DNA of 64,000 bases from Adiantum capillus-veneris (GCA_014529385.2 CM043953.1:91519842-91583841), one strand, 5' to 3'. Shown: positions 1 through 14,250, counted from the stretch's first letter. Numbers and translations: made by a program. Notes: generated by a model not told the origin, from the sequence alone.

Positions 1-1228
1 CCAAATCTTACCAAATTTTATGTATGTGCTCAATATAACATGATAAAACTGGTGGTATGCTTAATTGGTCAAAAAAGTTGAAAATAGGATAAAAGTAAAT
101 AATCGTGATTATTTACTTCTAGAAAATTTTTGCATATTTTTGTTCATTTGAGCATATGCACATGCTTAACACTTGAATCTAAGCCTCTGAGTCAAGTTTC
201 ACTAAGTTTGAGCAAGATTTACCAAGTCTCACTCAATTCTCGACAATTAGTACAAATTTCAATTTTTCTTTAGGTTTTGGTCTGTTTTGTGATCCAAATT
301 CTATGAGCCTTTACAAAAGATGTTCGCAATCATGCATAGAGTCTCTGGTATCAACCTTGGTCAATTTTTAATTAAAAGTAAATAATCAAGATTATTTACT
401 TTTGGCCTAAAATGGACACTTTTCGAAAAAACAAATCACTGGATAGTCTTTTTATGGCCTGTTTTAAGTCTATGAGTCAAGTCAAAACTTAATTTGGTCA
501 ATTTTTAATTAAAAGTAAATAATCAAGATTATTTACTTTTGGCCTAAAATGGACACTTTTCAAAAAAAAAAATCACTGGATAGTCTTTTTATGGCCTGTT
601 TTAAGTCCATGAGTCAAGTCAAAACTTAATTTGGTCAAAAATTTCAAGAAAAAGTAAATAATTTGAGTTTTTGCAAACTCTTGAAAATTTACCTCAATTG
701 CATCCTTAAGCTTACCCACTGGTTTATACAACTTTTAGAGCATTATCTCTAGCCGGATTCAGTGTTTGGCAATCTTTTGGTGATGTTTCATGCCACAGAC
801 CTGAATTTCTGTAGCTTCGCATAAACAACTCACAATTGATATATTTGGACTGAGCAATGCTTTGAGATCCCACCTCGAATTCGACTTACCCTACTCCTAG
901 GTTCTACTGCGATGGGGTTGTGGAAAGCATCCACAAACACTTGTTTTCTTGTTTTTTAATGGTTTTTTGAGCCTTGATCTTAAGACTTGTCTTGTCCATC
1001 AATCATTGTCACAATCGTAATCTAATCCTATAATCCTACAAGGTACTTAGCAAGTACAATCTACTTTCAAGCTACCTCCACACAACAAAAGATGACAATC
1101 TTAAGCTATGCGGGTTTTAAGAGAAAGTTTTGACTCTAGGTGATCCTAGAGGAAGTTAAAAGACACCTACGCAAGACGCTCATGTTTTTCCCTAGTTTAC
1201 GTCTATTCAATCTCCAGCAACAGTGCCA
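1..1228. other. AT-rich spacer without genes
   Basis: No reading frame here resembles a protein. The sequence is AT-rich and carries several copies of a short motif around 'aaagtaaataatc', including the tandem duplication annotated separately. On the minus strand, about 1205-1228 reads 'tggcactgttgctgg', which resembles a primer binding site of some Ty3-type elements next to the dispersed repeat that follows. This is suggestive only. Confidence 0.5.
361..634. repeat. 137-bp tandem duplication
   Basis: Two head-to-tail copies (361-497 and 498-634) of a 137-bp AT-rich unit are nearly identical by eye. Each contains an inner inverted motif 'aagtaaataatc' / 'gattatttactt' that could form a short hairpin. 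A third, partial copy of the motif follows at about 650. No coding content is visible. Confidence 0.9.
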
Positions 1229-1389
1229 AATGTGGGATGGGTTTATAACCTCACGCCTATCTTATTTTTGCAGACATAGTGAGAACCACGAATATAATTT
1301 TCAATCCATGGGATGAAGCTGACTCGACTAGTGCATAGAGGCTACAAGAGGGTGTCAATATCTTGGAAAACAACAGACAACTCGCATCT
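1229..1389 (-). repeat. Dispersed repeat, left part (interrupted by element 1)
   Basis: This segment plus 6911-7162 forms one repeat of roughly 400 bp, cut by the copia element at 1390-6910. The uninterrupted relative lies in inverted orientation at 46769-47166. The copy here ends with 'ctcgcatct' and the right part resumes with 'catctaactc', so CATCT is duplicated. The unoccupied relative has a single 'gcatctaactc'. The repeat could be an LTR of a minus-strand Ty3-type element, since a TGG-starting primer-site-like sequence abuts it, but I see no partner LTR nearby. Confidence 0.8.
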
Positions 1390-1581
1390 TGTTGGGGTAT
1401 AAAGCCCAATGTGGTCGCCCAGGTAAGTGGGCGGGCCGCCAGGTATGTACACATATTCTTTTGTAAAAACCTAATAAGAACTCACTATGCTCTACACATT
1501 ACAGTAGAGCGAATTCACCATATCGTCGTGCTCTTCTTCTCGCACTCTCTCTCGCGTCGCACTTCCGCTCGTACTCCTTCA
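1390..1581 (+). repeat. Element 1 5' LTR
   Basis: 192 bp, matched by 6719-6910 with four visible differences. Two of these are C/T or G/A differences at CG sites. It starts TGTTGGGGTATAAAG, which includes a TATA-like TATAAA close to the start, and ends CTCCTTCA. It is short for a plant copia LTR. Transcription would be expected to start within it. Confidence 0.96.
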
Positions 1582-1583
1582 AC

Positions 1584-1595
1584 TGGTATCAGAGC
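1584..1595 (+). other. Element 1 primer binding site (initiator-Met tRNA)
   Basis: TGGTATCAGAGC begins two bases after the LTR end. It is the standard plant complement to the 3' end of initiator-Met tRNA, used to prime minus-strand DNA synthesis. It fixes the LTR end and the plus orientation. Confidence 0.95.
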
Positions 1596-2681
1596 TCAGA
1601 TCGAGGCTCGGGGCAGCACTGCAGGAGGCTAGAGTCACTAGCTCAGATTGGAGTGAAATTCGACAGGCGAAGACACGGCCCCAAATCCTATGGGGGAGCC
1701 CGATGGGGTTGGTGTTCTCAGAATTTCATTCTGAAGTCATCTCGGCCACCGTTCGGCTTCGACAAAGGTCTGCGCAGGCCATTTTCGACTACGTGGTCTC
1801 GACGGGTGCAGATCCGACTCTGCAAATTTGGGGTTTTTGGCCTACGAGTGCAGGTGTTGAGGATATCGACACTCCCAGAGTGCTGATTTGTGGTTGTCTA
1901 CACATCGAAGGACGGCTCACAGTTCTTGGAGGCGTGTCACATACGACACGGGCGCATCTACACACAGACTGTAGGCGACATCCACTAGTTCATCAGGTAG
2001 CTTGTGTTTGCTGCTTGATATTCCAGATTTCTTCCTAACATTGCAGGCACTTCCACATGGGATGTATTGTCAGAGATGATGTATCTCTGTTGAGGGTTTG
2101 CTGGCTGTGAGTCACGCAGCAAACAACTGCCGCAGCGGTTACAACATACAGTGGGAAATTTGTGGATGTATGACTTTGTGGGAAGTCTATGTACTGTCAG
2201 ATTTACTGCAACCTTTGTTGAGGGTCGAGTGAGGTTTTATTGAGCTGGGGGATTCTTGAATGTTGAGATCCTTTCGGTGATACAGGTCTTGGAGCGATCC
2301 CTCGAGCACCCTTAGATAGGCAGCTAGTATGTATTGACTGTGAGTTAGACAGTTGGGATTGCATCTTTGCTTTACTTCCGTTGAGGGATTGTCACAGTCT
2401 ATGCTTACAGGACAGTGACAGGACAGTGAGAGACAGTACAGGTGCAGGACAGGTTTACCCGCAGCTTACAGTGTCAGAGAGACAGTGTTTTTTTTGAGCT
2501 ATTTTTGGTCTGTTTTTTGAGTACACCAGAGCCATTTTACAAAGGAGACTCTACCAAAATTTATGCAGAATCAGAAGCTTTCTTGGTTCATTTGACAGGT
2601 TGATATTGGTTCAGAGGTCAGTTTACAGGGGAAACTCTGCCGAATTTTTCCCAGGAAAGTAAACCACTGTGAAGCGTAGCT
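1596..2681 (+). other. Element 1 untranslated leader
   Basis: A long leader between the primer site and the gag start. It has several short upstream reading frames that I judge non-coding. Around 2400-2490 it has a cluster of 'gacag'/'acagg' repeats that might be part of a packaging or dimerisation signal; that role is inference. The leader ends at the ATG at 2682. Confidence 0.7.
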
Positions 2682-3401
2682 ATGGCTGGATCACAAGACA
2701 CTGCTCTTTACAATATCAAGAAGCTGGATGGAACCAATTTCCCATTGTGGAAGAAGCAGATTTGGCACGTGTTGGTACAAAAGAAGCAGATAAAACCTAT
2801 AAAGCTCAAGGGGATAAAACCAGAAGATATGGACGAAGATGAATGGAGCGAAATGGATGAATTGGCACTTTCTACCATTATGCTAACTTTGGTAGAAAGC
2901 GTTTACTTCAATGTAGCAGACGAGATGTCGGCTTATCAAGCATGGTTAAAGCTGAGTGATCTTTATGAGAAGCAGAGTGCAGCTTCACAGGTATACTGGC
3001 TTAAGAAGCTTGTTGACTTGAAGATGAAAGAAGGGACACCTATGTCCAATCATCTGAATGAATTCAACACAATCTATAGTCAGTTGTCAGCTCAAGGTGT
3101 CAAGTTTGATGAACCTGAAAGTTGGGACACTTTTCTCACAGCTTTGAGTAATTCTGCACCTCTAGATGGTTTGAACATAGCAGGTGTAGAAGGAAGTCTG
3201 CTTACTGAAGAAACCAATAGAAAGACAATGGACAAAGGCAAAGGAACAGCCTTAGTTGTCAGGGGAAGGACCAAAGAAAAGTACAAAGGTGGAAAGAGGA
3301 ATCAGTCTCGTAGCAAGTCCCGCAGTGCTAAAGGCAAGAGTGACATAGAATGCTACCATTGTGGCAAGAAGGGTCACATGAAAAGAGACTGCAGAGAATA
3401 G
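2682..3401 (+). pseudogene. gag: Element 1 gag (nucleocapsid) part of gag-pol
   Basis: A copia-type Gag of 239 codons that would form the virus-like particle packaging element RNA. The N-terminal part has the UBN2/copia-gag look ('KLDGTNFPLWKKQIW' near residues 15-29). The C-terminus is basic and holds a CCHC zinc knuckle (CYHCGKKGHMKRDC, last ~17 residues). It ends in TAG at 3399-3401, but the same frame continues open into pol with no other change. The TAG therefore lies inside what is one gag-pol frame in copia elements. Either it is a point mutation or, less likely, a leaky stop between Gag and Pol. The ATG at 2682 follows the leader and opens directly into the conserved domain. Confidence 0.9.
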
Positions 3402-6400
3402 AAAGCAGAAAAAGGCAAAGAGAAAGCTGAAGACCATGGTGAGAAGAACAAGTCCTCACTGAAGATTCAAGAAATAAATGTGACAAACACTGTTGCAGAG
3501 GATGACAGTCTAGTGTCAGGAGACATCTACTTCTTGAAGAATACAATGGACTCAGCTCTTCTTACAGCATCTGATGGAAATGCACTGAGTGACTGGATTA
3601 TAGACTCAGGGGCATCACTTCATGTGTCTCCAAACAAGGAGTGGTTTACTTCTTATGTGACCACTAAAGATCATGTTCGGCTAGGCAATGGGCAGACATG
3701 TGAGATCTTAGGTGTTGGAGATGGTCAATTGAAGTTTCAGAATGGCTCTTCTTTCACGCTGAAGAATGTGAGACATGTTCCCGCAATTACAAAGAGCTTG
3801 ATCGGCACAGGTTTACTTGATGATGCTGACTACGTCACCACTTTTGGACAGAACATGTGGAAGATATCCAAGGGTTCTATGACAGTAGCACATGGAGTAA
3901 AGTCTGGAGGACTTTACATGATTTATGTATCAAATGTCTCTAAAAATGTAATCAATGTAACCGAGCAGCCGAACGTTTCTTTGTGGCATAGCCGGTTAGG
4001 ACATATGTCCAAGAAGGGAATGGAAATCTTGTCTCGTTCTGGTTATTTGTCTGGCTTTTCATTTAATGATTTTCAATTCTGTGAACATTGTCTGTATGGT
4101 AAGCAAACACAGCAGCCACATAAGCATAGAAGCAGTAGAAGAGATACACAGTTGGCACTTGTTCGTAGTGATTTGTGTGGACCTATGCCTAACCTATCTC
4201 TAGGGGGAGCTTCTTACTTTATGACATTTATAGATGATTACTCAAGGAAAGTATGGGTTTACTTTCTCAAGCACAAGGATGAAGCGTTGAGTGTTTTCAA
4301 AACGTTTGTGACACTTGTGGAGAATCAGAGTGGCAAGAAGCTTAAATGCTTACGCACTGACAATGGTGGAGAGTATGTTTCAAAGGCCTTTCAAGACTTT
4401 TGTGAGTCAAAAGGTATAAAACGTGAACTTACTGCTCCTTACAATCCTCCTCAAAATGGTGTTGCTGAGAGGATGAATAGGACCATACAAGAGAAGGTCA
4501 GAAGTATGTTGTCTAATGCACAGCTGCCAAATGGGTTTTGGGCTGAAGCTGTATCAGCAGCTGTTCATCTTGTAAATAGATCTCCTAGCAAGGTTTTGCA
4601 GAAGGATTCAGTGCCAGAGATGGTATGGTTAGGCAAGGTGCCCTCATACAAGCATCTCAGAGTCTTTGGCTGTGAGGCATATACTCACGTTGCAAAGGAA
4701 TTTAGGAACAAACTTGAGCCAAAGAGTAGAAAGTGCATCTTTCTAGGCTATGGTAATTCTGGTGAGATGGGGTACAGACTTTGGGATCCCGAATCCAGAA
4801 AGGTTATCCGCAGCAATGATGTTCACTTTAATGAAGCCAAATATCATTCTAAACCAGAGAAGGTTGAGGAGATTAGAAGAGTTGTCTTCCAAGAAGATGG
4901 ACCTGCACGTGCAAGACAAAATGTCAGGGCTCAAGAGGAGCAAGGACAGGATAGAGTGGAACCACAGGTTGTGGCTGAGCCTGAGCCACCTATTGTGCGT
5001 AGATCTGGACGTGTCACGCGACCTCCTGATAGGTTTGTTCCATCTATGAACTATGTCATGTTGACTGATTGCAATGAGCCTTCATGTTACAAGGAAGCAG
5101 TGCAAATGAAGGACTCCGGGAATTGGCAATTGGCCATGCAGTCAGAGATGACAGCTCTTCATAAAAACAAGACATGGAAATTAGTTAAATTACCACAGGG
5201 CAAAAAGGCTCTACCTTGTAAATGGGTTTACAGATATAAGATCACCGCTCATGATAGTCAGCCAAAGTACAAAGCAAGGCTTGTTGCCAAGGGCTTTAAG
5301 CAAGAACAAGGCATTGACTTTGATGAAGTCTTCTCTCCGGTGGTCAAGATGACTACATTGAGATGCTTTCTTGCATTGGTTGCCATATTAGATTTGGTGT
5401 TGCACCAAATGGATGTCAAGACAACGTTATTGCATGGTGATTTAGATGTGGAAATTTACATGCAGTAGCCAGAAGGGTTTGTTGAGAAAGGCAAGGAAGA
5501 TTGGGTATGCCAGTTGTTAAAGAGTCTTTATGGCTTAAAACAATCACCGAGGGCATGGTACCATAAATTCCTCAAGTTTATGCTTTCTCAAGGCTACAAA
5601 CGTAGTGAGTTCGATCACTGTCTATATACAAAGAAGGCTAAGGATGGTAGTTGGCTGATCCTTATTTTGTATGTGGATGACATGTTGATTGCTGGCAAGC
5701 ACTTGGAAGAAATTTCAGCTTTAAAGTCAAAGATGGCAAAATCGTTTGACATGAAAGACATGGGTGAGGCAAGTCATATACTTGGTATGCGCATTGAGAG
5801 AGACAGATCAAAGAAGTTGATTTGGTTATCTCAAACAGAGTATATTGACAAGGTTTTGCAACGTTTCAATATGGAAAAGGGAAAGGCACTGAGTGTTCCA
5901 TTGCCACCATATGTGAAACTTAGCAAACAAGATTGTCCTGTGTCTGAGGAAGAAAAGGCTGAAATGGATAAGATTCCATATGCGTGTGCAGTGGGTAGTT
6001 TGATGTATGCAATGATTTCTACTCGCCCAGACATTGCATTTGCAGTGGGAGTAGTAAGTCGATACATGTCAAACCCAGGCAAGAAACATTGGGAGGCAGT
6101 GAAAGGAATATTGAGATACCTGAAAGCTACAAAGAGTATGTGTATATGCTATGGGAGTTAGGAGCTAAGTGTAAAGGGTTTTACAGACTCAGATTATGCA
6201 GGTGACTTAGACAACCGAAGGTCTACGTCAGGGTATGTCTTTACATTGGCTGGTGGAGCAGTATCATGGCGTTCTAGATTACAAGATTGTGTTACTCAGT
6301 CTACTACAGAGGCTGAATATGTTGCAGCATCAGAGGCATGCAAAGAATCAATTTGGCTTAATCGAATAGTAACAGATTTGGGAATCAAAGAAGAGATGCC

Positions 6401-6629
6401 TGTGTTATATTGTGATAGTCAAAGTGCTATACAATTGGCTCGCAATCCAGTTTATCACTCAAAGACAAAGCATGTGGATGTGAAGTATCATTTCATCAGG
6501 GAAATGCTCAAGGATAAGAAACTTCAGCTTGTCAAAGTTCACACCACAGAAAATCCTGTTGATCTACTTACAAAAGGACTTCCCTCAGAGAGCTTTGCGC
6601 ATTTTCGCAAGCACTTAGGTGTAGGGTAG
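3402..6629 (+). pseudogene. pol: Element 1 pol: protease, integrase, RT, RNase H
   Basis: Continues the gag frame to TAG at 6627-6629. Domains in order: aspartic protease with DSGAS near 3603; pre-integrase motif WHSRLGH near 3983; integrase core with SDLCGPM near 4167, TDNGGEY near 4358 and PPQNGVAERMNR near 4447 (the three acidic residues are present); reverse transcriptase with KARLVAKGF near 5274 and the YVDDM active site at 5670-5684; RNase H with TDSDYAGD near 6184 and CDSQSAIQLA near 6411. Two internal TAG stops (5466-5468 and 6159-6161) disable it. Both stand where glutamine is usual or plausible, consistent with CAG to TAG change. No frameshift is visible. All catalytic motifs look intact, so decay is recent. 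Confidence 0.95.
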
Positions 6630-6707
6630 TACATAACTTCTCTACATCTCTTGTATATTAGCTTGTATAGTAGCTTCTCTCACACTTAAAGTACCACATT
6701 GGACTTT

Positions 6708-6718
6708 AAGTGGGAGGT
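6708..6718 (+). other. Element 1 polypurine tract
   Basis: AAGTGGGAGGT abuts the 3' LTR and is the expected primer for plus-strand DNA synthesis. The same tract is found next to the 3' LTR of element 2. Confidence 0.85.
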
Positions 6719-6910
6719 TGTTGGGGTATAAAGCCCAATGTGGTCGCCCAGGTAAGTGGGCGGGCTGCCATGTATGTACACATATTCTTTTGTAAAAACC
6801 TAATAAGAACTCACTATGCTCTACACATTACAGTAGAGCGAGTTCACCATATCGTCATGCTCTTCTTCTCGCACTCTCTCTCGCGTCGCACTTCCGCTCG
6901 TACTCCTTCA
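6719..6910 (+). repeat. Element 1 3' LTR
   Basis: 192 bp, the direct repeat of 1390-1581, preceded by the polypurine tract and followed by the target duplication CATCT. The dispersed repeat resumes at the TSD. Confidence 0.96.
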
Positions 6911-7162
6911 CATCTAACTCGAGCTACACTCAAATGACCGAAGTCACCAAAAGCTAGTCACTAATCGACAAACAAATCATAACCGTTACAGCATCAAACG
7001 ACATCCAAATGTTATGAAACTTCTAGGACATGTTTTTAAGACCTAACCACACATGCTTATGGTCTCAAATCTCACTTTAGGTCAAGTGAAAAAATCACAA
7101 TTATTAACAACAATGAGTTTTTGACCTAGTCGTTTTTGACCCAGAATGCATCTAAATGCTTA
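6911..7162 (-). repeat. Dispersed repeat, right part (interrupted by element 1)
   Basis: Continuation of 1229-1389. It aligns in inverted orientation with about 46769-47020: shared landmarks are 'catctaactcgagc', 'aagctagtcactaat' and the end 'gaatgcatctaaatgc'. Similarity stops at about 7162, where the two loci diverge. Confidence 0.8.
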
Positions 7163-8842
7163 GCAATGATACCCCAATTCCCTACCTATGCTTACTTTGT
7201 GATTTCCTAGCTTAAATTCCTACTTATGATGAAATTAGGCTACGGGTCGATGCCGTCAAAAGCTACAGATTACTATGAAATGTTTACGTTAACGCGTAGA
7301 GCTCTTACCTGCGGTTGCAATGCAACAGACGACATTGCAATGTGACAACCAGGAAGGGAGTAGGAAGCATGAGAAGGAGATAAGTGAGCACCGTTAGCTC
7401 ACTGCTGTGTTTCTATTATCCAAAAACTTAAAATTAACTTACAAAAATTGGCCTCTATACCTTAGCCAAGGTTTCTCTGGTCAAAAACTAATAATTTGGG
7501 AGCTCTAACTAAAGATAAGTCGATACAATCTGGAAGCTTGTAGCTCCGGCTCATCAAATACACTATCCATCTGGAAAATAAGAATTTCAACATTCCCAAT
7601 TTATCAAAATAATAAGTGTTTTTACAATAAAAACTCCGAAAAATGTTATCCGAGTTAGCTTGCTACTAACACTTGTTGAAAGGTATCTAGACCCTCTAAA
7701 TTGAGAATCACATCACGATAGTGAGAGATATACTCCAATAGAGTTGGTGTAGCTAAAGTTGGTTTGTGCTACAAAGAGTGCAAATGCAAGATTGTGCAAG
7801 CTCTCAAGGGCATGTCAAAGTGATTGAGGAGCAGTGGAGATCAAGAGTAGGCAAGTAGCAGCAAATATGTATGCTTTATGTGGTTTTAAGGGCCAAAATT
7901 CTATGCGAGGGTGACGAGAGGATGATGGTTAAAGGACGCAAAGTGCAGAGATGGGAGTGCCAAAGGTGTCCCTCAATGTGGTCTTTAGGATGGTCCAGAC
8001 GGTTCCTCAATCAAAAGTACGACGTGAAATTTATGGTGGTTTGAAGTTCAAAGTGGTTTACAGATTATTAGATTAACAATCACAGATGGAAGGTAAGAGT
8101 GGAGGTGAGTGCATGGGCCTAAAGTGCTCATGTTATGGTGCATGATGATCTTTTTGGATCAGGAATCAGAGTTGAAATGACCAAGATAACAACAATTGAA
8201 GTTTTGGCAGAGGATAGTTTATGTGCCATTTTGATTGCCTTGGTTGGTGTGCCATCTAGGTTATCTCAGTCTCACTAGGGTTTGTATGAGAGCTATGTGA
8301 TATTGAAAGGCAATAGGAGTTGACACATGTCAATTAGAGTTTGGATGGTCAAGATACTAAGGGTCAAAGTCAGCGGCAATTGTCTTAATGTGGTGCCATA
8401 TTATTTTTCACTGTTTTGGTGGCCTTGGTTTTTTGGCTCAAAAATCTCTTGAACGTGGTGAAAATTCAAGGGATCAAATTGGAGAATTGGGTATGATGGT
8501 AGTGTTTTGTGGCTTGGGCACTGGCAATGTGAGAAGGGAGCTATTGCAGATCAAATGTGGCACTGTAGGGGAGTGTTTTTTATTGATTCCAATGAGGTTT
8601 TAGGAGCCCAAGGGGCACCTCCCTCGTGGAGCTTCCATGTGGCTTAATGAAAAGTCCTACATGCAAGGTAAGGAGAATGAAATTATCTTGTCTCTTTCTA
8701 ACGACATGATGGTAAATATTATGTCTCTTTATTGTTGCGAGATCAAGTTATCCAGTCTATTTTTTTGAAGATTTGAAAGTGATGGCATGTTAAGTTTATG
8801 ATAAATCTTTCTCGTGATGATGTGTACACTTGATTTATATAT
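7163..8842. other. Spacer, no recognisable gene
   Basis: Only short frames without recognisable similarity. Nothing supports a gene or structured RNA. The composition is moderately AT-rich, without obvious repeats. Confidence 0.5.
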
Positions 8843-9453
8843 ATGGAAGAAGAACTTAACCACGCCAAAGCACAGGTCATCTACAAAGAAGAGAGAGAAC
8901 GTTATGGTTAGGAGAAAGAGCTCGAAGCTATTGCATGGATCAAAGAGGATGAGTCCGGATTGCAAGGCGAGCCTCTCAGCTTGAAGGAGTGCAAGAAGCT
9001 TTGTCCAAGACACTTTGTGCACCAGCATTTATTTTTAATCAGCGACAATGCCAAGGAATTAGTGCCTGTAAAGCTATCAAATTTGCAGCACAAAGGACTC
9101 GCACGAGTGTTGCTACAAAGATTCATACGTCAGGAGAGAGTTATGCCAAACAACAATCAAATGGCACTCTACTTTATACAAAATTGTTATGTTCATGACA
9201 TCCTTGGAAGATGCATGGATTGGTCATACCACCCCAAGAACTTTGGCGTTGGGCATGGTCTGCAAGTTATGCCAATAATCCAATGCCTACGCGCAAATGT
9301 CCCATAGTTCTGCTTCCCAAAGAATCAGAGACACTCGTTGCATTGGCAAGGCAAGGGCAAGATCTTGCAAGCCAAGGAGAGACACTTGATATTTTGCACG
9401 GCAAAATCCTTGAACTTGAGATAGAGCTATCACAGGCCCAAGCCAAGCTGTAA
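8843..9453 (+). pseudogene. Possible decayed coding region, unrecognised
   Basis: Starting at the ATG at 8843 there is a charged, helix-prone stretch ('EEELNHAKAQ') with an early TAG. In the adjoining frame from about 8989 to 9453, fairly open protein-like sequence ends in a predicted coiled coil ('ILELEIELSQAQAKL') and is interrupted once near 9196. The two frames overlap, so an old gene with frameshifts is possible. I do not recognise the family. It may be part of a transposon, or chance open frames. Confidence 0.25.
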
Positions 9454-9754
9454 CAATATGCAAAACTCTATGGTCCATTGCTAGATTAGGCTATTTCTTT
9501 GCAGCAAGGGCCTCCATGCCCATTTCCTATGCCTGAAAATGCTTAGTTCGACATAGACTAACCACTCAATGAGCTGACTCAATCTTTGGGTTGATCACTT
9601 TGCTCACTTTACCCCTGTCTATTTTGGCAAAGGACTACAGTTTTTGTAATCACAACTCGTCATTTGTCCCCTCAACTGGCCATTTTCATATTCTGATCAG
9701 CAAACCTTGTATTCTATTGTATCTAATTGTAATTATGACTCTTATTGAAAAAGT

Positions 9755-9759
<5 letters not shown>

Positions 9760-9836
<77 letters not shown>
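9760..9836. repeat. (GA)38 microsatellite
   Basis: An uninterrupted dinucleotide run of 77 bp. It sits at the 3' end of the minus-strand hAT transposase remnant, whose reading frame runs into it as a Leu-Ser repeat. Confidence 0.98.
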
Positions 9837-9838
<2 letters not shown>

Positions 9839-11935
9839 GAATATGTTGTAGTGTAAAATGGAGATGTGTCATAATTTTCACATACAACGAGCAAAACTTA
9901 TGGACCTTAATTCGTACATCTTCTTCTCCACCATCAAACACACCAACCATATCATCTATTTCCTCCATATCAGAGCATTCTGAAGCTATGTCCCATTCCA
10001 TATCATCGTCATCGTCTACTTTTGTAGCTATAGCTTCATGGGTTTGAAAAACACCATATTGCTTTTATGCTGCTCTTGTTGCAATGTTCACCGGCTTATG
10101 AAGGAGTCTCATGTTGTAGAAAACATAAAAAGCCGACCAGCTCCTCTCACAGCTTCCACTTGATGCTGCAATAGATAGAACCTTGACAGCAATGTGCTAC
10201 AGCTCCACTTTCTCCCTCCATAGAGGCATACTTGTGTGTGCAATGGCATCTATATGCCATGGATCTTGGAACATGCCAGTTCTATTAGCATAATCAACTC
10301 GTTGATGAAAAGTAGCCTTCCCATCCTCTTGTCTAATAGTTGTGAGGACACTATTCTGAAGTCACTCATGAATTATTTATGGGCCGATTGTTGGTGCATT
10401 TGAAATTTGGAAATTAATACAAATGCAACACCATGCAACGGCGTATGCAATTGCACCCATCGCTTATTGGAAATTGTAATTATGGAAGCTTTGTCCTTTG
10501 CACCAAAGCCAACATGCTCTCTTACTTTGTGCAATTCATTTGATATATACCAATAGACTCAACCAAAGACAAAAGAGTCTTTGTCGACTATTCGCAAAAG
10601 ATCTACAAATGGTTTGGCTAGGGTGACAATTCTCTCTACATTGCGCCAAAAAACTTGTGAGTTCACAAGCTGTACACATCTTGCAGCTACCTCTTGATAG
10701 CTAGGATACTTGCTGAGCCATGCATCCCAGCATCTATCAGCTGCTGTTTCAATCAATGCAGACATCACTTCTTGCAAGGTGGCAAGAACATAATATGTGG
10801 TTGCAAACCTTGTCGCACAAAATATATGCAAAGTTTTGCTGGGTGATTTTAATAAAAAAAGAGCATACAAAAATTGACACTCTCTAATTAATTTCACCAC
10901 ATGATTAGCATCTAGCAATGTTTGCTTTATGACAGTCATTTTTCCAATGTCTTTTAATAGAAAATTCAGAGTATGCATGGCACATGGCACTGAAGTGATT
11001 TCTGGGTACTTAACTTGGATAGCCCTTCCTGCAGCCTTGTAATTGGATGCATTATCTGTGACAATTGCAATCACATTCTTTGGTCCACCTGCCTTTGCTA
11101 TAGCGTGCTCATATATCCTTGCTAGATAATCATTGGTCTTCTCTTTTAGAGAGGTGTCAATGGCTTCCACGAACATAGACCCTCTAGGCTTGATAAGCAT
11201 CACATTGATGAGTGGTTACTTCTAACAGTTGGTCCATCCATGCAACACTATGGTGCAACCATATGCAAGAACAAAGCCCAACATCGTGCGCTTGAGGATG
11301 GATTCATTACTGTCTTTCACTTTATCTAGATACTCTGTGTGCATCTTATTATAATCAAGAAGCACAAACCCTTCTTTGGCTGTGCTCATTAGCGCATCTT
11401 GAAATATGGGGTTGTGCATAGCATTGAATGGTATACCACACGTCACAAAATCTTGCATCCATTTCAAGTGCAATTCAAGCAACCATTGCTTATCTATCGC
11501 TTCATACAATGTTTGACCATTGGATGATTCTTTACTAGCTTTAGTTGAGCTAGGATTTGTTGCTGCTAACGTCGAAGCATGTTTGTGAAAAGGAGTTGAC
11601 TGGGGAGTCTGAACATTTTCATCCGTAGGCACATGCTCTGTCCTCTCATTGACAAATTCCATTTCAACATCCATTGCAGCTTTTTTGGCATTCACAGGTT
11701 TCTTTTTTGTTGCAAGAATTGGCTCTGCAATGCGAGCGTACTTTGGTAATCTAGCATGAATATCTCTTGGTGGCGCCATACACTCGGACACATTACCAGG
11801 GACTTTAAAGAAATGCTCTTTCATCCTGGTCGCATTACCACTGAACTCATGGACGCATGTCTTGCATTTCAATCGAGATGTATTTTTTCCAGCACGCAGT
11901 TCGTGGATGTAATTCCACTCATGTCCTTTCACCAT
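9837..11935 (-). pseudogene. hAT-superfamily transposase (BED finger, DUF659-like), decayed
   Basis: A cut-and-paste DNA transposase read right to left from the ATG at 11935. Domains in order: BED-type zinc finger (KCKTC, then H and C near residues 28-55); a linker rich in Thr/Ser; the DUF659-type core with 'VTDNASNYKAAGR' and 'VPCAMHTLNFLLKDIG' near 10960-11070; and a C-terminal hAT dimerisation segment with 'SSGSCERSWSAFYVF' near 10120-10165, then an acidic tail. It is broken by TAG 11222-11224, TAA 11216-11218, TGA 10559-10561, TAA 10373-10375, a frameshift near 10340, TAG 10197-10199 and TAA 10065-10067. I did not find convincing terminal inverted repeats or a target duplication, so the element's ends are unknown. 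Confidence 0.88.

Positions 11936-14250
<2,315 letters not shown>

Larger units (their letters stand above)
1390..6910 (+). mobile_element. Element 1: complete Ty1/copia LTR retrotransposon
   Basis: A full-length copia-type element of 5,521 bp. It has two 192-bp LTRs starting TGTTGGGG and ending CTTCA. They are flanked by the 5-bp target duplication CATCT (1385-1389 and 6911-6915). A primer site matching the 3' end of initiator-Met tRNA lies just inside the left LTR and a polypurine tract just before the right one. The internal region holds a leader of 1.1 kb and one gag-pol frame in the copia order gag, protease, integrase, reverse transcriptase, RNase H. By eye the LTRs differ at 4 of 192 positions, so insertion is fairly recent. 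The frame has three TAG stops and no visible frameshift. Its LTR start and polypurine tract match element 2, so the two are likely the same lineage (Tork/Tnt1-like by general appearance). Confidence 0.97.

Noticed and set aside
1653-2038. Short frames in element 1's leader as genes
   Set aside because: They sit in the untranslated leader with no recognised motif. Upstream frames could matter for translation, but nothing shows it.
3399-3401. Programmed amber readthrough between Gag and Pol in element 1
   Set aside because: Not adopted as the main reading: two further TAGs lie inside RT and RNase H regions, where readthrough makes no sense, and the context after the stop is not a known readthrough context. 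Kept as a test in the findings.
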